This document shows, piece by piece, positions 12,049 through 21,141 of a stretch of DNA of 64,000 nt. Numbering within the stretch: the stretch's first letter is position 1; each line of letters starts with the position of its first letter. The stretch spans positions 1-64,000 of the forward strand of contig NC_015678.1 in assembly GCF_000164675.2 (NCBI RefSeq), written 5' to 3'. Position numbers and translations under genes: made by a program. Source of the stretch: Streptococcus parasanguinis ATCC 15912. Lineage in GTDB: Bacteria > Bacillota > Bacilli > Lactobacillales > Streptococcaceae. Under the pieces are notes generated by a model. It was given only the letters and a program-made list of their open reading frames with translations, was not told where the DNA came from and ran no database searches.

Positions 12049-13401
12049 ATGAACGTTAAAGTAAAACAAAAAATTCCTTTGAAAATTAAACGAATGGGAA
12101 TTAACGGAGAAGGAATTGGCTTTTATAAAAAAACACTTGTCTTTGTACCTGGTGCTTTGAAGGGAGAAGATATCTTCTGCCAAATTACAAGTGTCAAGAA
12201 AAATTTTGCGGAAGCCAAACTCTTATCTGTGAATAAGGCGTCTAAGTATCGGGTGACACCCATGTGTGATATCTATGAGACCTGTGGGGGCTGTCAAATC
12301 ATGCATTTGAAGTATGACAAGCAGCTGGAGTTTAAGACAGATTTATTGCAACAGGCTTTGAAGAAATTCTCACCTGAAGGCTTTGAGCAGTATGATATTC
12401 GGCCGACAATCGGAATGCAGGAGCCTCTTTATTATCGGGCCAAATTGCAATTTCAAACAAGGAAATTCAAGGGCCAGGTGAAGGCAGGACTCTATGCTCA
12501 AAATTCACATTATTTAGTTGAATTAAAAGATTGTTTGGTTCAAGATCCGGTTATTCAAGCTATCGCTAACGATCTAGCGGATTTATTGACCTATTATCAG
12601 ATTCCGATTGCTGATGAACGAAAAGAACTGGGTGTCAGAACCATGATGATTCGACGGGCTCGAAAGTCTGGTCAAGTTCAGATCATTGTGGTCACCAGTC
12701 GTCAGATTAACGTAAAGAATTTGGTGGAAGACTTGGTTACGAAACACCCTGAGATTGTCACAGTTGCTGTTAATAAAAATACGTCTCGTTCCAGTGAGAT
12801 ATACGGGGAACAAACGCAGATTATTTGGGGAGAAGAGGCTATTTTGGAAGGTGTTTTGGATTATGAATTCTCCCTTTCTCCTCGAGCCTTTTACCAGTTG
12901 AATCCGGAACAAACTGAGGTATTGTATAGTGAGGCTGTCAAGGCTCTAGATGTTTCTCCAGAGGATCATTTGATAGATGCCTACTGTGGGGTTGGAACGA
13001 TTGGGTTTGCTTTTGCTAATAGAGTGAAAAGTGTTCGGGGGATGGATATTATTCCTGAAGCGATTGAAGATGCCAAATACAATGCTAAACGGATGGGATT
13101 TGAGAATACCCACTATGAGGCTGGTACAGCAGAAGAGATCATTCCTCGTTGGTACCAAGAAGGCTATCGGGCTAATGCTGTGATCGTGGATCCACCTCGT
13201 ACGGGCTTGGGTACAAAATTAATCGAGACCTTGTTGCACTATGCACCTGAAAAGATGGTCTATGTCTCTTGTAATGTCTCTACTTTGGCACGGGATTTAG
13301 TGGCTTTGACAAAGGTTTATCAGGTTGAATACATTCAATCAGTGGACATGTTCCCCCATACTGCAAGGACAGAAGCAGTTGTGAAATTAGTGAAGAAGTG
13401 A
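12049..13401 (+). CDS. rlmCD: 23S rRNA (uracil-C5)-methyltransferase RlmCD/RlmD
   Basis: SAM-dependent enzyme of the TrmA/RumA family; Gram-positive RlmCD methylates two uridines of 23S rRNA (U747 and U1939 in E. coli numbering). A TRAM domain occupies about residues 1-60. Four cysteines (C73, C79, C82, C162) fit the [4Fe-4S] site. The SAM motif [11 protein letters not shown] lies near 310, DPPRTGLG follows, and the catalytic cysteine is C408 in VSCNVST. 450 residues, normal. The broken deaminase gene follows 10 nt later. Confidence 0.93.
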   Translation: MNVKVKQKIPLKIKRMGINGEGIGFYKKTLVFVPGALKGEDIFCQITSVKKNFAEAKLLSVNKASKYRVTPMCDIYETCGGCQIMHLKYDKQLEFKTDLLQQALKKFSPEGFEQYDIRPTIGMQEPLYYRAKLQFQTRKFKGQVKAGLYAQNSHYLVELKDCLVQDPVIQAIANDLADLLTYYQIPIADERKELGVRTMMIRRARKSGQVQIIVVTSRQINVKNLVEDLVTKHPEIVTVAVNKNTSRSSEIYGEQTQIIWGEEAILEGVLDYEFSLSPRAFYQLNPEQTEVLYSEAVKALDVSPEDHLIDAYCGVGTIGFAFANRVKSVRGMDIIPEAIEDAKYNAKRMGFENTHYEAGTAEEIIPRWYQEGYRANAVIVDPPRTGLGTKLIETLLHYAPEKMVYVSCNVSTLARDLVALTKVYQVEYIQSVDMFPHTARTEAVVKLVKK

Positions 13402-13411
13402 AAAAAGAAGA

Positions 13412-13855
13412 ATGGATATTTGGGAAAAACTTTATCTTGAGGCGAAAGCTCTTTATGCGCCTCATGAGGTTTCAGATTTTGTCTATGCTCGACATGTGGT
13501 CGCTGCTGTTGAGGCTGCAGATGGTCAGATTTATACGGGCTTTTGTATGGAAGGAACCTGTGGCGTCTTTCATTTATGTGCGGAACGAGCGGCTCTCTTC
13601 AACATGTATCAATAATCAGGACAGACCAAGGTCAAGCGTATTATTGCTTTTCGGGACAAGCCTCCTTATGGAGAAGGTTCAGGGATGCCTTGTGGGGCCT
13701 GTCGTGAATTTCTCCTTGAGCTAAATGCAGAGAATCGTCATCTAGAATTCATGGTGGATTATGAGAGTCGCAAGACCATTACTTTAGGTGAACTGATGCC
13801 TCTTTGGTGGGGAGAAGAACGGGCTCGTCAGAGAGAAAATAAAGGGAATGAGTAG
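13412..13855 (+). pseudogene. Cytidine/deoxycytidine deaminase-like gene broken by a nonsense codon
   Basis: One reading frame runs for 147 codons with a single TAA at 13613-13615, after residue 67. The upstream part ends with the zinc motif HLCAERAA; the downstream part carries the second motif PCGACRE and a family-like tail. Both halves lie in the same frame, and the join (MYQ then SGQTKVKR) is where homologues, as I remember them, have one residue. The zinc site is therefore split and the 67-residue product should be inactive. A single G-to-T change from GAA would make the TAA. It could be real decay, a strain polymorphism or a sequencing error. DUF1858 and DUF438 genes follow. Confidence 0.85.
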
Positions 13856-13868
13856 AGGAAATAAATAA

Positions 13869-14102
13869 ATGGACAATATAATTGATGTATCGATTCCAGT
13901 TGCTCAAGTCATTGATCAACATCCGGAAGTATTGGACTTGTTGGTGGAGTTGGGCTTTAAACCCTTAGCCAATCCTATCATGCGCAATACAGTTGGGCGC
14001 AAGGTTTCTTTGAAACAAGGATCAAAATTAGAAGGTACTCCTATGGAGAAGATTGTGCGAACACTAGAGGCTAATGGCTATGAAGTGGTGGGGCTAGACT
14101 AA
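13869..14102 (+). CDS. DUF1858 domain protein
   Basis: A 77-residue protein that is essentially one DUF1858 domain (IIDVSIPVAQVIDQHPEVLDLLVELGF and a tail of about 40 residues). The domain also occurs fused to redox proteins in other bacteria; its function is unknown. Its stop TAA shares one base with the ATG of the DUF438 gene, so the two are almost certainly co-translated and probably work together. Confidence 0.85.
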   Translation: MDNIIDVSIPVAQVIDQHPEVLDLLVELGFKPLANPIMRNTVGRKVSLKQGSKLEGTPMEKIVRTLEANGYEVVGLD

Positions 14103-15448
14103 TGAGTGATGAACGAATTCATGTCTTAAGAGATATCTTATTAGAGCTTCATCATGGAGCCTCTCCTGAGTCGGTTCAGGAACGGTTTGATGCGACCTTT
14201 GCAGGAGTTTCTGCGATTGAGATCTCTCTTATGGAGCATGAACTGATGAATTCAGATGCAGGGGTTACTTTTGAAGATGTTATGGAGCTTTGTGATGTCC
14301 ATGCCAATCTCTTTAAGAATGCTGTTCAAGGGGTCGAAGTAGCAGATACTGACCACCCGGGCCATCCTGTTCAAATCTTTAAACAGGAGAATCTAGCCCT
14401 TCGTGCGGCTATGATGCGGGTACGTCGTTTGCTAGACAATTATGAGACAACCGATGATCCTGAGATGATTCAGGAGATTCATAAGGGCTTGTTACGTCAG
14501 CTGGGCTTGGTGGGTCAATTTGACCGGCATTACCGACGCAAGGAAGAGTTGATGTTTCCGATTATGGAAAAATATGGGCATGATTCCCCACCAAAAGTGA
14601 TGTGGGGAGTAGATGACCAGATTCGGGACCTCTTTGCGAAAGTTTTGGACACTGCCAAGGAACTGCCGGATTCTGGCATCTTAGAAGTCAAAGAGCTCTT
14701 TGAAGCCTTTGCGCAAGAGTTTGAGGGCATGATCTTCAAGGAAGAGTCGATCCTCTTGATGATTTTGCTGGAGGCCTTTACTCAGGATGATTGGCTCTCC
14801 ATTGCAGAAGAAAGTGATGCATATAGTTATGCCATTATCGTTCCGAGTGAAAAGTGGGTGCCGAAACGCGTTGACTTCAAGGAGGAAGCGTCGAAAGAGT
14901 CAGAGGGTTCAACTGAACCGCTTCCTTCTTCAAAAGGCGATGAGCAACGTCAGGTCATTGAGACTCCTGAGGGGCAGTTGACGATTACCTTCACGCCTAA
15001 GAAAAAAGAAGAGAGCTTCGATCGCAAGCAGCCACAGGTTTTTGGCCATGGCTTTCTATCGGTGGAGCAAGCGAATTTAATCTTGAACCAGTTACCAATG
15101 GAGATCACCTTTGTCAATAAGGATGATATTTTCCAATATTACAATGATGCTACGCCTTTTGAAGAAATGATTTTTAAGAGGACGCCATCGCAGGTAGGAC
15201 GCAATGTTGAGCTGTGTCACCCACCGAAATATTTGGAGAAGGTTAAAGCAATTATGCAAGGGCTTCGTGAAGGGAAAAAAGACAAGTATGAAATGTGGTT
15301 CAAATCAGAATCGCGTGGGAAATTTGTCCATGTCACCTATGCAGCAGTGCGTGATGAAGCTGGAGACTTTCAAGGTGTCTTGGAATATGTTCAGGACATT
15401 CAACCTTATCGGGAGATCGATACGGATTTTTATAGAGGAATGGAGTAA
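14102..15448 (+). CDS. DUF438 / hemerythrin-like / PAS domain protein
   Basis: A 448-residue cytosolic protein with three parts. DUF438 covers about residues 5-70. A hemerythrin-type four-helix region covers about 80-220, with His/Glu candidates in DHPGHP, FDRHYRRKEELMFP and EGMIFKEESILL. A PAS domain is at about 310-440 (FVNKDDIFQYYND, then ...EYVQDIQPYREI). An acidic, variable linker joins the last two. A di-iron centre plus PAS suggests sensing of oxygen, nitric oxide or iron state, but no output domain is present. It follows DUF1858 with a 1-nt overlap and precedes DUF1912. Confidence 0.85.
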   Translation: MSDERIHVLRDILLELHHGASPESVQERFDATFAGVSAIEISLMEHELMNSDAGVTFEDVMELCDVHANLFKNAVQGVEVADTDHPGHPVQIFKQENLALRAAMMRVRRLLDNYETTDDPEMIQEIHKGLLRQLGLVGQFDRHYRRKEELMFPIMEKYGHDSPPKVMWGVDDQIRDLFAKVLDTAKELPDSGILEVKELFEAFAQEFEGMIFKEESILLMILLEAFTQDDWLSIAEESDAYSYAIIVPSEKWVPKRVDFKEEASKESEGSTEPLPSSKGDEQRQVIETPEGQLTITFTPKKKEESFDRKQPQVFGHGFLSVEQANLILNQLPMEITFVNKDDIFQYYNDATPFEEMIFKRTPSQVGRNVELCHPPKYLEKVKAIMQGLREGKKDKYEMWFKSESRGKFVHVTYAAVRDEAGDFQGVLEYVQDIQPYREIDTDFYRGME

Positions 15449-15450
15449 AG

Positions 15451-15705
15451 ATGAGTTACGAAACAGAGTTTATGAAAGAGTTTGAGGAGTGGATCAAGAC
15501 TCAAGTCATGATCAATGAAATGGCTCTCGAAGAAAGTAAGAAGGTTTTTGATGAAGATCAGGATGAGCGAGCTAAAATTGCTATGATTCGCTATGAAAGC
15601 CGTTTGGATGCGTATCAGTTTTTGCAAGGGAAGTTTGAAAATTTCCATGCTGGAAAAGGATTTCATGATTTACCAGATGGCCTCTTTGGTGAAAGAAAAT
15701 ACTAG
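15451..15705 (+). CDS. DUF1912 family protein
   Basis: An 84-residue acidic, helical cytosolic protein. It has the DUF1912 hallmarks QDERAKIAMIRYESRLDAYQFL and GKGFHDLPDGLFGE. The family is confined to streptococci and relatives and has no known function. It sits 2 nt after DUF438, so it is the last gene of that operon. Confidence 0.85.
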   Translation: MSYETEFMKEFEEWIKTQVMINEMALEESKKVFDEDQDERAKIAMIRYESRLDAYQFLQGKFENFHAGKGFHDLPDGLFGERKY

Positions 15706-15762
15706 AAGGTGATTATTGAAGGCGTTTTACTAGCTAGATTTACCTGAAAATCGAGCAATGAC

Positions 15763-15790
15763 TTGATTTTTTAGGGGATTGTGTTACAAT
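15763..15790 (+). promoter_or_regulatory. Promoter of the HhH protein gene
   Basis: TTGATT (15763-15768), 16-nt spacer, extended -10 TGTTACAAT (hexamer 15785-15790). A leader of about 90 nt follows, ending with AGGAGG at about 15876. I see no known riboswitch in the leader. Confidence 0.65.
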
Positions 15791-15885
15791 AAAAAAGTTG
15801 AAATGACATCAACGGATTATTGAATGGAATAATGGTGATGAAACCTTGTTGCCTTAGGGATTGATCACTGAATTTAGGAGGAAAA

Positions 15886-16233
15886 ATGGCAAAGAAGAAC
15901 GTAAACCGTGCGAAACAATACAAACATCAAAATAGACATCTTTTGAAAAAAGCTGTCGCAACTGTAACTGCAGCTGTGAAAGAAGCACCTAAAAAGGTTG
16001 AGAAAGCTACAAAAGCAGTGGCGAAAGAAGTGAAACAAGCGGCTTCTTCAGTGGAAGAATTTGCTGCAAGTTTGGAAGGTGTGGCACTTGATCGTGCGCA
16101 AACATTCTATGATGAAGGTATTCGCTCTGTTGCGGACTTCGCAAACTGGACAGAAAAAGAGTTGTTGGGCCTTAAAGGAATCGGTCCAGCTACGATCAAG
16201 AAATTGAAAGAACTAGGCGTTAAATTTAAATAA
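15886..16233 (+). CDS. Small basic helix-hairpin-helix protein
   Basis: 115 residues. Residues 1-55 are Lys/Ala-rich (KKAVATVTAAVKEAPKKVEK), like a histone-type tail. Residues 65-115 form a compact domain ending in LLGLKGIGPATIKKLKELG, a clear helix-hairpin-helix motif for non-specific DNA (or RNA) backbone contact. No enzyme motif is present. The strong ribosome site suggests good expression. I do not know its function; a nucleoid or RNA-associated role is inference. It stands alone between the DUF1912 operon and the valS T-box. Confidence 0.75.
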   Translation: MAKKNVNRAKQYKHQNRHLLKKAVATVTAAVKEAPKKVEKATKAVAKEVKQAASSVEEFAASLEGVALDRAQTFYDEGIRSVADFANWTEKELLGLKGIGPATIKKLKELGVKFK

Positions 16234-16249
16234 TCGCTTTTGTGATTTC

Positions 16250-16278
16250 TTGCTATTTCAAGGAAAACTTGCTAAAAT
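16250..16278 (+). promoter_or_regulatory. Promoter of the valS operon
   Basis: TTGCTA (16250-16255), 17-nt spacer, extended -10 TGCTAAAAT (hexamer 16273-16278). It starts transcription just before T-box stem I. Confidence 0.7.
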
Positions 16279-16281
16279 GAA

Positions 16282-16497
16282 CCTATTAGAGGTGTTTTGA
16301 ATCCCACATTTTACAGAAAGTGGCGGTGCTGAGAAGTCCACAAATGTGTCAAAACTGGTTGCTAATGGATAAAAATGAAATAATAATGTCTTTTTGTTTT
16401 AAAGACGAGAGATGCGGGCTCTGCCCGAAATTGGGTGGTACCGCGGATCAACACATTCGTCCCTGTCAGATTAATGACAGGGACGATTTTTCTTTTA
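16282..16497 (+). promoter_or_regulatory. T-box riboswitch, valine-specific
   Basis: The T-box core GGGTGGTACCGCGG is at 16433-16446; its TGGT would pair with a tRNA ending ACCA, matching tRNA-Val's discriminator A. Stem I is closed by CC(T)ATTAG (16282-16289) and CTAATGG (16362-16368). The triplet just inside, followed by a purine, is GTT (16358-16360), a valine codon in the specifier position. The terminator is an 11-bp perfect stem CGTCCCTGTCA/TGACAGGGACG (16458-16485) with a T tract. Uncharged tRNA-Val should favour readthrough. Confidence 0.9.
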
Positions 16498-16521
16498 CAC
16501 CCCTAGCCAAAGGAGGTTGTC

Positions 16522-17100
16522 ATGAAACAATCTTTTAACACCAGTAAACTCTACTATGGTTTTCCTATCTTCATCTTGGGGTATCAGGACCAGAACTTTG
16601 AGCACAATATCACAACCTGCAGTTCGTCTTATAGTCTGGGAGATTGGCTGGTCATCGGTGTTGGTGCTGAGGAAAATGCGGCAGACCAGATTAAGCATTA
16701 TCAACAGTTCACTGTGAACATCCCTGATGAAAACTTTATGCTGGAGATGGAGCAGGCTGGCTTTATCAGCCATCGGGAGAAGTTGGATCACTTAGGGCTG
16801 GACTATGAGATTTCTGAACGGACCCAGGCTCCGATTTTGGAGGCCTGTCCAGTCGTATTGGATTGCCAGGTAGATCGGATTATCGAGGAAGATGGCATTT
16901 GCCATATCTTTGCAAAGATTCTTGAGCGACTGGCTGATCCAGAACTCTTAGATGATAAAGGGCATTTTAAAAATGACCGTTTTGCACCGACCTACTTTAT
17001 GGGGGACGGCCATCAGCGCGTTTATCGTTATCTGGACGATCGAGTCGACTCCATGGGAAGCTTTATGAAGAAAGCGAGGAAGAAGAATGACAAGAGCTGA
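16522..17100 (+). CDS. Flavin reductase-like (FMN-binding split barrel) protein
   Basis: A 192-residue cytosolic protein resembling flavin reductase/FMN-binding split-barrel proteins. Segments supporting this are NITTCSSSYSLGDWLVIGV, the FTVNIPDENF strand and ACPVVLDCQVDRIIEEDGICHIF. Substrate unknown. It is the first gene after the valine T-box and overlaps the next gene by 14 nt, so it should be induced by valine starvation together with valS. There is no obvious reason for a flavoprotein in this operon. Confidence 0.75.
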   Translation: MKQSFNTSKLYYGFPIFILGYQDQNFEHNITTCSSSYSLGDWLVIGVGAEENAADQIKHYQQFTVNIPDENFMLEMEQAGFISHREKLDHLGLDYEISERTQAPILEACPVVLDCQVDRIIEEDGICHIFAKILERLADPELLDDKGHFKNDRFAPTYFMGDGHQRVYRYLDDRVDSMGSFMKKARKKNDKS

Positions 17101-17647
17101 ACTGCCAGAAAGAATAGAAACCGAGCGTCTGGTCTTGCGAGTCCGAACAGTGGCGGATGTAGAGGATATCTTTGACTATGCTAGTCGTCCAGAAGTCTCT
17201 TACCCAGCAGGGTTTCCACCTGTCAAGACCTTGGAAGATGAGATTTATTACCTAGAACATATCCTTCCCGAACGTAATCAAAAGGATAATCTCCCAGCAG
17301 GCTATGGAATCGTGGTCAAAGGGACCGATACAATCATCGGCTCTGTTGATTTTCCTCATCGCCACGAAGATGATGTGCTGGAGGTTGGCTATACCTTGCA
17401 CCCAGACTATTGGGGCCGGGGTTATGTACCCGAAGCAGCGCGTACCTTGATTGACCTGGCTTTTAAAGAACTAGGGCTTCATAAGGTAGAATTGTCTTGC
17501 TTTAGCTACAATGTCCAAAGTCAACGAGTTGCTGAGAAGCTTGGTTTCACCCTTGAAGCACGCATAAGAGACCGTAAAGATGCCCAAGGCAATCGCTGTG
17601 ATGATTTGAGATACGGCTTGCTGAAGAGTGAGTGGGAGGTGGATTGA
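17087..17647 (+). CDS. GNAT N-acetyltransferase, RimJ/RimL type
   Basis: A 186-residue acetyl-CoA-dependent acyltransferase. RIETERLVLR at the N terminus is typical of the RimJ/RimL subgroup. The acetyl-CoA loop lies in GYTLHPDYWGRGYVPEAART (about 103-122), and the C-terminal VAEKLGFTLEARIRDR segment is also characteristic. The acceptor (ribosomal protein N terminus or small molecule) cannot be told. It overlaps both neighbours, so it is translationally coupled within the valS operon. Confidence 0.85.
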   Translation: MTRAELPERIETERLVLRVRTVADVEDIFDYASRPEVSYPAGFPPVKTLEDEIYYLEHILPERNQKDNLPAGYGIVVKGTDTIIGSVDFPHRHEDDVLEVGYTLHPDYWGRGYVPEAARTLIDLAFKELGLHKVELSCFSYNVQSQRVAEKLGFTLEARIRDRKDAQGNRCDDLRYGLLKSEWEVD

Positions 17648-18225
17648 TGCATGTTTTCATCATTGGAGCTCCAGCTGCAGGGAAAATGACCATTGGTCAG
17701 GAACTTTCGAAACTCACCGGTGCGACTCTCTTTTTCAACCATCAACCAATTGATTTCGCACTCGAAATCTATCAGGATTTTACGGAAGAAATGTGGGAAT
17801 TTGTTCGTAGCGTTAACTTTTCTTTTCTTGGAACAAGCGCCAGGCATCATCGGTCGGTGATTTTAACAGGTGTAACTGATTTTTCAAATCAATACCATCT
17901 GATGTATTTGAAGAATATTCAAGATTTATTAAATGAGTATCATCAAGAGATTCTCTTTGTTGAATTAGAAACGTCTCTTGAGGAGCGCTTACGTCGCAAT
18001 CGAACGGAGAATCGGTTGAAATACAAACCCTTGAAACGGAATTTTGAGGTATCTGAAAGAGAAATTTTAGAGACTGATAAAACAGATCAACTTAATTCTC
18101 AAAAGCAACCGAGTAGCCTTCACCACTACCTGAAAATTAATAATACGAATCTGTCTGCAGAAGAAGTCGCAAAGCAGATTCAAGAAAAAATGAAAACAAT
18201 AGAGAAAGGACACACACATGTCTAA
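17647..18225 (+). CDS. P-loop kinase-like protein (adenylate/shikimate-kinase fold)
   Basis: 192 residues with a Walker [10 protein letters not shown] at 7-15, a LID-like basic stretch [11 protein letters not shown] and a degenerate NMP-binding region. It belongs to the broad AAA/nucleotide-kinase group; substrate unknown. The start MHVFIIG is chosen because its ATG shares one base with the previous stop and has AGGTGG at 17637-17642; an in-frame ATG at 17632 lies upstream of that site. It overlaps valS by 8 nt. Confidence 0.75.
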   Translation: MHVFIIGAPAAGKMTIGQELSKLTGATLFFNHQPIDFALEIYQDFTEEMWEFVRSVNFSFLGTSARHHRSVILTGVTDFSNQYHLMYLKNIQDLLNEYHQEILFVELETSLEERLRRNRTENRLKYKPLKRNFEVSEREILETDKTDQLNSQKQPSSLHHYLKINNTNLSAEEVAKQIQEKMKTIEKGHTHV

Positions 18226-20869
18226 AGAACTTTCACCTAAATATAATCCAGCCGAGGTTGAGGCTGGTCGTTACCAAAAATGGCTTGACGAAGATGTTTT
18301 CAAGCCTTCAGGCGATAAAAAGGCTAAGCCTTATTCAATCGTGATTCCACCACCAAACGTAACTGGTAAACTCCACCTTGGTCACGCTTGGGATACAACT
18401 TTGCAAGATATCATCATCCGTCAAAAACGCATGCAAGGTTTTGATACGCTTTGGCTTCCTGGTATGGACCATGCTGGGATTGCCACTCAAGCTAAAGTAG
18501 AAGCCCGTTTGGCTGAAGACGGCATCTCTCGTTATGACCTGGGTCGTGAGAAATTCCTCGATAAGGTTTGGGAATGGAAGGACGAGTATGCCACTACTAT
18601 CAAGCAACAATGGGGCAAGATGGGGCTCTCTGTAGACTATTCTCGTGAGCGTTTCACCCTTGACGAAGGTCTGTCAAAAGCTGTTCGTAAGGTCTTTGTA
18701 GAGCTCTACAAGAAGGGCTGGATCTACCGTGGTGAATTTATCATCAACTGGGATCCGAAAGCCCGTACAGCCCTTTCTGATATCGAGGTTATTCACAAGG
18801 ATGTGGAAGGTGCCTTCTACCACATGAACTACATGTTGGAAGACGGTTCACGTGCCCTTGAAGTAGCAACAACACGTCCTGAAACCATGTTTGGGGATAC
18901 AGCCGTAGCGGTTAACCCAAATGATGATCGTTATAAAGACTTGATTGGTCAAAATGTTATCTTGCCAATCTTGAACAAGCCAATCCCAATCGTAGGAGAC
19001 GAACACGCAGACCCTGAATTCGGTACTGGTGTGGTTAAAATCACTCCTGCCCACGACCCTAATGACTTCTTGGTTGGACAACGTCATAACTTGCCACAAG
19101 TCAACGTTATGAACGATGATGGTACTATGAATGAATTGGCTGGTGAATTCAATGGCATGGACCGCTTTGAAGCTCGTAAGGCTGTTATCAAGAAGTTAGA
19201 AGAAATTGGTGCCCTTGTTAAGATTGAGAAGATGACCCACTCAGTTGGTCACTCAGAGCGTACAGGGGTTATGGTTGAGCCACGTTTGTCTACACAATGG
19301 TTTGTGAAGATGGATCAATTGGCGAAAAATGCCATTGCCAACCAAGACACAGATGATAAGGTTGAATTTTACCCACCTCGTTTCAACGATACCTTCCTTC
19401 AATGGATGGAAAATGTCCACGACTGGGTGATCTCTCGTCAGCTCTGGTGGGGTCACCAAATCCCAGCTTGGTACAATGCTGAGGGTGAAATGTACGTTGG
19501 CGAAGAAGCGCCAGAAGGTGACGGATGGAAACAAGACGAAGATGTCTTGGATACTTGGTTTAGTTCTGCCCTTTGGCCATTCTCAACTATGGGCTGGCCG
19601 GATGTCGACTCAGAAGACTTCAAACGTTACTTCCCAACGTCAACCTTGGTAACAGGTTACGACATCATCTTCTTCTGGGTGTCTCGTATGATTTTCCAAT
19701 CATTGGAATTCACTGGCCGTCAGCCATTCCAAAACGTCCTTATCCACGGTCTCATTCGTGACGAGCAAGGACGCAAGATGTCTAAATCTCTTGGTAACGG
19801 GATTGACCCAATGGATGTTATCGAGAAATACGGTGCCGATGCCCTTCGTTGGTTCCTTTCAAACGGTTCTGCACCTGGTCAAGATGTGCGCTTCTCTTAC
19901 GAGAAAATGGATGCTTCATGGAACTTCATTAACAAGATCTGGAACATCTCTCGCTACATCCTCATGAACAATGAAGGATTGACCCTGGATGCGGCACGTG
20001 AAAATGTAGCTAAAGTGGCTGCTGGTCAAGCAGGTAACGTGACAGACCGCTGGATTCTCCACAACCTCAATGAAACGATCGGTAAGGTCACTGAAAACTT
20101 TGATAAGTTTGAGTTTGGTGTCGCTGGTCACATCCTCTACAACTTCATCTGGGATGAGTTTGCTGACTGGTATGTTGAGTTGACTAAGGAAGTGCTTTAT
20201 AGCGACAATGAGGACGAAAAAGTCATCACTCGTTCAGTTCTTCTTTACACCTTGGATCAAATCTTACGTCTCCTCCACCCAATCATGCCATTCGTAACTG
20301 AAGAAATCTATGGCCAAATCTCTGAAGGAACAATCGTGACTGCGGAATACCCAGTGGTTCGTCCAGAGTTTGAAAACGAAGAAGCAGCAGCCGGCGTTGA
20401 AGCTCTTAAAGATGTGATTCGCTCTGTTCGTAACTCACGTGCAGAAGTGAACGTAGCGCCAAGCAAACCAATCACTATCTTGATTAAGACAAGCGATAGC
20501 AAGCTTGATGCCTTCTTCAATGACAACGTTAACTACATCAAACGCTTCACAAACCCAGAACACCTGGAAATTGCAGCAGATGTAGAGGTACCTGATTTGG
20601 TTATGTCAAGCATCATCACAGGTGCAGAAATCTACTTGCCACTCGCTGACCTTCTCAATGTCGAAGAAGAATTGGCGCGTCTTGAAAAAGAATTGGCCAA
20701 ATGGCAAAAAGAACTGGATATGGTCGGTAAGAAGCTCTCTAACGAACGCTTCGTAGCCAATGCCAAACCAGAAGTCGTCCAAAAAGAACGCGACAAACAA
20801 GCCGACTACCAAGCGAAGTACGATGCAACCGTAGCACGGATTGATGAGATGAAGAAGTTGGTGAAATAA
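18218..20869 (+). CDS. valS: Valyl-tRNA synthetase
   Basis: Class I synthetase charging tRNA-Val, 883 residues. The HIGH motif is HLGH (53-56), KMSKS is at 520-524, the CP1 editing domain (with [15 protein letters not shown]) clears mischarged threonine, and a C-terminal coiled coil (about 810-883, [15 protein letters not shown]) binds tRNA. It is the last gene of the T-box operon, about 1.7 kb from the riboswitch. Its codon use is more biased to frequent codons than that of the three genes before it, as expected for a highly expressed gene. A strong terminator follows. Confidence 0.98.
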   Translation: MSKELSPKYNPAEVEAGRYQKWLDEDVFKPSGDKKAKPYSIVIPPPNVTGKLHLGHAWDTTLQDIIIRQKRMQGFDTLWLPGMDHAGIATQAKVEARLAEDGISRYDLGREKFLDKVWEWKDEYATTIKQQWGKMGLSVDYSRERFTLDEGLSKAVRKVFVELYKKGWIYRGEFIINWDPKARTALSDIEVIHKDVEGAFYHMNYMLEDGSRALEVATTRPETMFGDTAVAVNPNDDRYKDLIGQNVILPILNKPIPIVGDEHADPEFGTGVVKITPAHDPNDFLVGQRHNLPQVNVMNDDGTMNELAGEFNGMDRFEARKAVIKKLEEIGALVKIEKMTHSVGHSERTGVMVEPRLSTQWFVKMDQLAKNAIANQDTDDKVEFYPPRFNDTFLQWMENVHDWVISRQLWWGHQIPAWYNAEGEMYVGEEAPEGDGWKQDEDVLDTWFSSALWPFSTMGWPDVDSEDFKRYFPTSTLVTGYDIIFFWVSRMIFQSLEFTGRQPFQNVLIHGLIRDEQGRKMSKSLGNGIDPMDVIEKYGADALRWFLSNGSAPGQDVRFSYEKMDASWNFINKIWNISRYILMNNEGLTLDAARENVAKVAAGQAGNVTDRWILHNLNETIGKVTENFDKFEFGVAGHILYNFIWDEFADWYVELTKEVLYSDNEDEKVITRSVLLYTLDQILRLLHPIMPFVTEEIYGQISEGTIVTAEYPVVRPEFENEEAAAGVEALKDVIRSVRNSRAEVNVAPSKPITILIKTSDSKLDAFFNDNVNYIKRFTNPEHLEIAADVEVPDLVMSSIITGAEIYLPLADLLNVEEELARLEKELAKWQKELDMVGKKLSNERFVANAKPEVVQKERDKQADYQAKYDATVARIDEMKKLVK

Positions 20870-20874
20870 ACACA

Positions 20875-20899
20875 GAAACACGGCGGAATGCCGTGTTTC
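20875..20899 (+). repeat. Hairpin GAAACACGGC, first copy (second at 21075-21099)
   Basis: A 10-bp stem GAAACACGGC/GCCGTGTTTC around GGAAT. An almost identical hairpin with loop GGTAT lies exactly 200 nt downstream. They flank the valS terminator and two further hairpins. Confidence 0.7.
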
Positions 20900-20900
20900 A

Positions 20901-20946
20901 GACTGAAGAAAAAGTCCATTTTGGACGATTTTCTTCAGTCTTTTTT
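20901..20946 (+). terminator. valS terminator
   Basis: GACTGAAGAAAA pairs with TTTTCTTCAGTC, with a second inner stem GTCC/GGAC, followed by six T. Confidence 0.9.
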
Positions 20947-20960
20947 AAAAAATAGAGAAA

Positions 20961-21106
20961 GTAAAAAACTCTTAAGAATAGCGCGATATCAGCATTCCTA
21001 AGAGTTTTCACTATATAGTACCCAACCTACAAAATAGCAATGTTTCTATTGCTGGTAGGGTTTGTCTACGTTCTGAAACACGGCGGTATGCCGTGTTTTT
21101 TTGTAT
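20961..21106. repeat. Intergenic hairpin cluster
   Basis: Three inverted repeats in 145 nt. First, AAAACTCTTA...TAAGAGTTTT (about 20965-21008), which could terminate the convergent gene. Second, CCTAC...AATAGCAA/TATTGCT...GGTAGG (about 21026-21059). Third, the second GAAACACGGC hairpin (21075-21099), followed by T's. No open reading frame of note. Origin unknown. Confidence 0.5.
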
Positions 21107-21141
21107 GATTCTGTAAGAGAAAAAAATTAAGTAACCTATTT

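Noticed and set aside
13613-13615. TAA as a programmed readthrough codon
   Set aside because: TAA is the least leaky stop, and no stimulatory structure or selenocysteine context is visible. Nonsense mutation or sequence error is simpler.
13398-13724. 108-codon frame overlapping the deaminase region
   Set aside because: It is a different frame from the one that carries HLCAERAA and PCGACRE, and it has no family features.
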